Below, one piece after another: positions 59,973 to 64,000 of a stretch of 64,000 nucleotides of DNA. Source of the DNA: Beta vulgaris subsp. vulgaris (Eukaryota; Streptophyta; Magnoliopsida; Caryophyllales; Amaranthaceae); the NCBI RefSeq assembly GCF_026745355.1, contig NC_079205.1, positions 53,134,025 to 53,198,024 of the forward strand, given 5' to 3'. Below the pieces are notes generated by a model that saw nothing but the letters and a program-made list of their open reading frames with translations, was not told the origin of the DNA and did not search any database. Within the stretch, counting starts at the first letter, position 1. Each line of letters starts with the position of its first letter. A program made the translations under genes and the position numbers.

Positions 59973-60175
59973 CTGTCAATGAAATATGTCATCGAATAAA
60001 TAAGCAAACCCAATATTTCAATATGAATACATAATAATATTGTTTAGTTTTCAGTCTTTATAAATGTGCAAAGTAATAATTGCTAGAAATTCATCTTCCT
60101 AAACATAGTAATCTAACATCGGAAGATCCAAGTTTTCAATTTTACTACTTATATTGTAATTACTACTAAACATAC
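59973..60175 (-). promoter_or_regulatory. Leader intron of PSF1
   Basis: The minus strand shows a donor gaag|gtatgt at 60175 and an acceptor gacag at 59973, 11 nt before the ATG. The 5' UTR would then continue upstream to about 60370, where a ctctctttctctctc tract lies on the minus strand, as is common near plant transcription starts. Confidence 0.5.
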
Positions 60176-60529
60176 CTTCGAATTCTTGAAAGATCTTGTT
60201 GAAAAAGTTGATATTGCGTGAAACTCTTTTCTCGCTCTCTTCTTGAGTGTTACTCGAATTGGGGGAAGTAATTGATGATGGAAATCTAAAATGCGTGGAA
60301 TAATATGTCAAATTTTTTGACGGAGAGCTGGAATTGATGAATTTAGAGAGAGAAAGAGAGTTGAAAATTGCAATTGAGGGTTAGAAATTTAGGGTTTAGG
60401 GACTTCATCTTCTTTGCTTTATTTCTTCATTTTTTCTCTCCCCTTTTTTTTTTTTTTAACGTTTTCAAAATTTGCCGGTTCTTTTTAAAATTTTGTGGTG
60501 TACAGCAATTAGCAAGGGGAAATGTTTCT

Positions 60530-60556
60530 ATGCACGCGACGCGCATCAATTGTTTG
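60530..60556. repeat. Isolated GCACGCG/CGCGC hairpin, possible Helitron remnant
   Basis: tgcacgcgacgcgca is close to the hairpin of the Helitron 3' ends at 1351 and 1998, but the ctag/ttag expected about 8 bp to the left is missing and no 5' end follows. Possibly a degraded Helitron tail. Confidence 0.3.
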
Positions 60557-60786
60557 GATTTATTTTTAATAAATTTCATCAAAATATAATTATAAAAATG
60601 TGATTTATAATTATTGTTATACAAATTACTGTAATCTATTTAGGTTTTAGAAATTGAGATTAATATTTAGATGTAAATTTTTGTAGTCAAATTAAATTTG
60701 TAATTTTTTATTATTGAGTAACCATTTTTCTCATTATATCAAGTTATTTTGTAAATGCTTTTTTAGTTTATTATTGGAATTTTTGA

Positions 60787-60904
60787 AAGGATAGGAGTTA
60801 GCTCAAGTGGGTAGAGCGCTCCCCCTTGGCCTTTGAGGTTAGGGGTTCGATCCTTACCTCCAGCATTATGCTGGCTGGCTTAATTTCCTAATCAAAATAA
60901 AGAA
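60787..60904 (+). mobile_element. tRNA-derived SINE with perfect 14-bp target duplication
   Basis: Head ggagttagctcaagtgggta (box A-like) and ggggttcgatccttacc (box B), then gcattatgctggctggc and the tail ttaatttcctaatcaaaata. It is flanked by the identical 14-mers attggaatttttga at 60773-60786 and 60905-60918. It is a shorter relative of the SINE at 6099-6298, lacking most of the body. Confidence 0.92.
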
Positions 60905-61019
60905 ATTGGAATTTTTGACACATCTTTGGTAATTAAAAGTTGTTTATATTACTCCCTCTCTCTCAAAATATAGTTCCCCTTTTTTTTTCCCTTTTTGCTT
61001 TTATTTCCTTCGACTTTTT

Positions 61020-61440
61020 TTTTGAAATTGTACCTGTTTGGGCCCATTTCTTAGACCAGCCCACCTATGGCAAAGTTACTAAAATATCCCTGCATCTAGG
61101 GAAGCCAACCCTCCACCAGCTGGAGCTGACTAAAATACCCTCATTTATTGGGGCTCATATCCTCTATAAGTAGGGGTTGTCTCATCAGACAAAGGGATGC
61201 AATTCTAAGCTACAAAAACGAGAGCATCTCTCTCTACACTGATCCCTTTCTCTCTCTACCTCAATCATCAACTGACTTGAGCGTCGGAGGGGCGATCCCA
61301 GGACCACCCCCGGGTAGGCTAACCTTGTTTTGCAGGATTTCGGTGTACGGATAACGGAGCTCGGACATACCTTCTTGGGGCCTACATTAAGTCTCTCAGC
61401 ACACATCAACATTTGTGATCACCCTCAATTTCTTAGCAGA
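61020..61440 (+). mobile_element. LTR-like fragment of a gypsy-type element (solo LTR?)
   Basis: A TATA-like cctctataagtaggggt (61161-61177) is followed by a cttgagcgtcggaggggcga phrase (61277-61296) and caggaccacccccgggtagg. This combination is typical of the promoter/R-region of plant gypsy LTRs. No internal domains adjoin on either side, so it may be a solo or truncated LTR. Ends and target duplication are not resolved. Frames on it are not genes. Confidence 0.45.
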
Positions 61441-61590
61441 AACAGCACCCATTGTACACCCTTATAAATTCGCCATTGAACTTAGTTAGTAGTAAATAGT
61501 AATTCCTACCTCAAACATACATGATATAAGCATCCAAAATAATTCCTACAAGTAAAGAAATCTCAAAAAGTCTAAAGCAACAACATACTA

Positions 61591-61837
61591 CCTCCGTTTC
61601 TTAATAAGTGCAACATTTCCCTTATTTGGAATAGTCACAATAAGTGCAACCAGGCTCAAAATGGTAAAAAAAGTTCAACATTATTACAAATATGCCACCA
61701 AAAAACAAGAGGGGACCACAACTTTTTTGTTTCATCACTTGAATTACTCTACTTTATTGTGGTCCCAACTTTCTCTCTCTACATTCCTTGGTATTCCCCA
61801 CTTTCTCTATGTTGCACTTATTATGAAACGGAGGAAG
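61591..61837. mobile_element. Stowaway-like MITE
   Basis: Left cctccgtttcttaataagtg plus caacat and right atgttgcacttattatg plus aaacggaggaag are inverted repeats, flanked by TA (61589-61590, 61838-61839). 247 bp. Confidence 0.8.
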
Positions 61838-62366
61838 TATTTGATATTTTGATTTATCCGCAAGCATCAAAATCTTAAAGTCATCTTCACATGTTCGGAA
61901 TTTTAAAACTGAGGATGCAAACAAAAGAAAGGGTTAGTATTATTAACAAAAGACCTCTTTTTTCAATTTGTTTCGACTGTTTTGCATTTTAAGGAAGTTT
62001 GGTACCATTTGGCAACATGTTCCTTTCTTTTTCAAGATAATCTACTATTAACACGACAATGTTAACCGAAGTAGTAAGGGTAAAGAAATAGAACTGTAGA
62101 CATTGTTATTAAAATTTCGATTAGATTTTATGATCCTAAAATATTACTATCCGACGATCAAGAGGACATGAATTCGTAAACTTTATAGAATTCCCAGCTA
62201 AAAGAAATTTACAAGGTTCAAAACTCTATATCTTATAATCCTTAGTTTAATTACAAATTCAATATCTTATAATCCTAGTTTAATTACAAATCTAATATCT
62301 TATAATCCTAGTTTAATTACAAATTCAAGTCATATTAAGCTTGGTATCAAAATCATAATATATACA
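61838..62366. other. AT-rich spacer
   Basis: No gene. 62215-62330 contains three tandem copies of an aatatcttataatcctagtt-like unit of about 45 bp. Confidence 0.5.
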
Positions 62367-62750
62367 TGAAAAATTCGCGAAAAAAAACTTTTTAAAGGTC
62401 AAATTTTGTGTAAAAAAAAACTTATAAAGCATTCTTTGCAAAAAGAAACCACAAATTAAAATTTTCTTGCAAGAAGAAATAAACATATCCCTAATTTCCC
62501 GTGTATTTTTTCTAAATTCTAGCGATGACCCTTCTATCTTTCTGAACCTCCTATTTCCATTAACTGCAACACCACCCCTATTCATCTCAAAAACCACACT
62601 GAAAAATGGAAATATGTTTCATCTTGCAAGAAAAAAATAAGTTTGCGGCCTGGTTTTTTTTTTCGCAAACAATGTTTTAAAAGGTTTTTTCTCGCTTTCT
62701 CGCAAAATTAAACATTTACAAAGTTTTTTTGACAATTTTTCCTAAATACA
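62367..62750. mobile_element. Long-inverted-repeat MITE
   Basis: Left arm aactttttaaaggtcaaatt, ttataaagcattctttgc and attttcttgcaaga are mirrored by the right arm (tcttgcaagaaaaa, gcaaacaatgttttaaaagg, aaacatttacaaagtttttt). Arms are about 110 bp. The minus-strand 90-codon frame inside is not a gene. Confidence 0.6.
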
Positions 62751-62807
62751 TACACAAGATTGAGCATTATTATTCATATTCAAATCATACGTTAATCCAC
62801 AATATCA

Positions 62808-64000
62808 TAGTATTATATTGTATTAAATTGTGTATCTCATTGTTATGTTAATATGTTATTAGTTTCCTTATGTAGCTTAGTCATGTTTCCTAGTTTGTAT
62901 GACTATATATTCTTAATAATAATCCTAACCCTAATCAGGGGATTCACTATCTATCATGGTATTTCAAAATGACATATCTTTTACTTTATGTTGATGATAT
63001 TATATTGACTGCCTCCAACCTTGGTTCTCTTCACCACTTTCTTGGTATTACTGCTTCTCGTAATTCTACAGGTCTATTTCTGAGTCAGGAATAGTATGCC
63101 AAAGACATCTTAGCTCGAGCCTCTATGACTGGTTGCAATTTTGTAACTACTCCTATTGATACCACCTCGAAGCTCAGTGCCACTGATGGTCCTCCTGTCA
63201 AGGACCCCGGGCCACTTTGTACCGCAGTCTTGCCGGCGCTCTTCAGTATCTCACCTTCACCCGCCCGGATATCACCTATGTTGTCCAGCTGATCTGCCTC
63301 TTCATGCATTCCCCTCGTGAGCCTCATTTTCACTTTCTCAAACGGGTGCTTCGCTACCTCAAATGTACTCTTCATCATGGTCTCAGTCTCTCGGTTTCCA
63401 CGTCTAACTCATTGATGATTGGGCTAGGTGTCCTGATTCTCGTCGCTCTACTTCGGATAGATATTGTGTATTTCTTGGTGACAACCTTGTCTCCTGGTCA
63501 TCCAAGAGACAGGCCATTGTTTCTCGGTCTAGTGCTGAGGCCAAGTATAGGGGTGTTGCCAATGCTGTTGTCGAGACCAGTTGGATCCGTAACTTGTTAC
63601 TTGAGCTTCATCTCCCTATCCGTCGTGCTACTATGGTCTTCTGTGACAACATCTCTGCTGTTTATCTCTCTAGCAACCCCGTGCAACATCAGCGAACTAA
63701 ACATGTTGAACTTGATATTTATTTTGTTTGCGAAAAAGTTCAGGTTGGTCATATCCGTGTCTTGCTTGTTCCCTATGAGCAGTTGAGCACCAGTATGCTG
63801 ATATCTTCACCAAAGGGCTGCCCCGACACCTTTCCACTAGCTTTCGTTCCAGCCTGAGCATTTGTCCTCCTCCCGCTCCGACTGCGAGCTAGGGTGTATT
63901 AGATTGTATTATATTGTGTATCTCATTCTTATGTTAATATGTTATTAGTTTCCTTATGTAGCTTAGTCATGTTTCCTATATATTCTTAATGATAATCCTA
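62808..64000 (+). mobile_element. Internally deleted Ty1/copia retrotransposon
   Basis: The left LTR (about 62808-62956, ~150 bp) includes tgtatctcattgttatgtta and ends tatctatca, followed by tggtatttca (62957-62966), a decayed initiator-Met tRNA primer site. The internal region then jumps straight to the late part of pol: LYVDDIILTAS (RT active-site box, 62985-63015), [20 protein letters not shown] (63220-63279), and RNase H with [20 protein letters not shown] and YADIFTKGLP. Gag, protease, integrase and the front of RT are missing. Frames change several times. The right LTR starts near 63894 and is cut by the window edge; it lacks a 13-bp segment present in the left LTR. Confidence 0.85.

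Overview
This window is nuclear DNA of a flowering plant, most likely a eudicot. It is AT-rich, holds intron-bearing plant genes (a WRC/RING/JmjC protein, a PsbP-domain thylakoid protein, GINS subunit PSF1) and a dense mix of plant transposons: Helitrons, CACTA, Mutator-like, Tourist- and Stowaway-like MITEs, tRNA-derived SINEs, a LINE and a copia element. I cannot fix the species from sequence alone. One run of N (13053-14048) is an assembly gap.

Layout. 1-6.3 kb: an interrupted minisatellite, then a cluster of non-autonomous Helitrons, two of them joined head to tail, and a SINE. 6.3-11 kb: no supported gene, only dispersed repeats and a 148-bp tandem duplication. 11.0-14.8 kb: a decayed LINE on the minus strand, interrupted by the gap. 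15.1-22.9 kb: a SINE and three broken gene copies: a DPD1-like organellar exonuclease fragment, a restorer-like PPR gene, and a tRNA adenosine deaminase (TAD2) copy. 25.7-28.9 kb: a candidate minus-strand gene for a small membrane protein of unknown function, with nested MITEs. 29.5-36.4 kb: Helitrons, a Mutator-like element, a complete CACTA element with its target duplication, and a Helitron carrying a microsatellite.

36.5-48.5 kb: the best gene of the window, a 14-exon plus-strand JMJ24-type gene. Thirteen coding exons join in phase to 941 codons plus stop. Its JmjC domain has lost metal-binding residues. 52.6-54.3 kb: a three-exon minus-strand PsbP-domain gene (PPD7-like, 287 aa). 56.4-60.0 kb: a six-coding-exon minus-strand GINS PSF1 gene (203 aa). 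60.5-64 kb: a SINE with a perfect 14-bp target duplication, an LTR-like fragment, MITEs, and an internally deleted copia element running off the right edge.

The three intact genes are independent transcription units (chromatin/DNA methylation control, thylakoid lumen, DNA replication) and show no functional linkage. The left half is mostly transposons and dead gene copies. I did not find a convincing new biological system. The most useful leads are the non-catalytic JmjC gene with a possible spliced upstream ORF, the tandem Helitrons, the probably artefactual gap, and the three-layer nested MITE.
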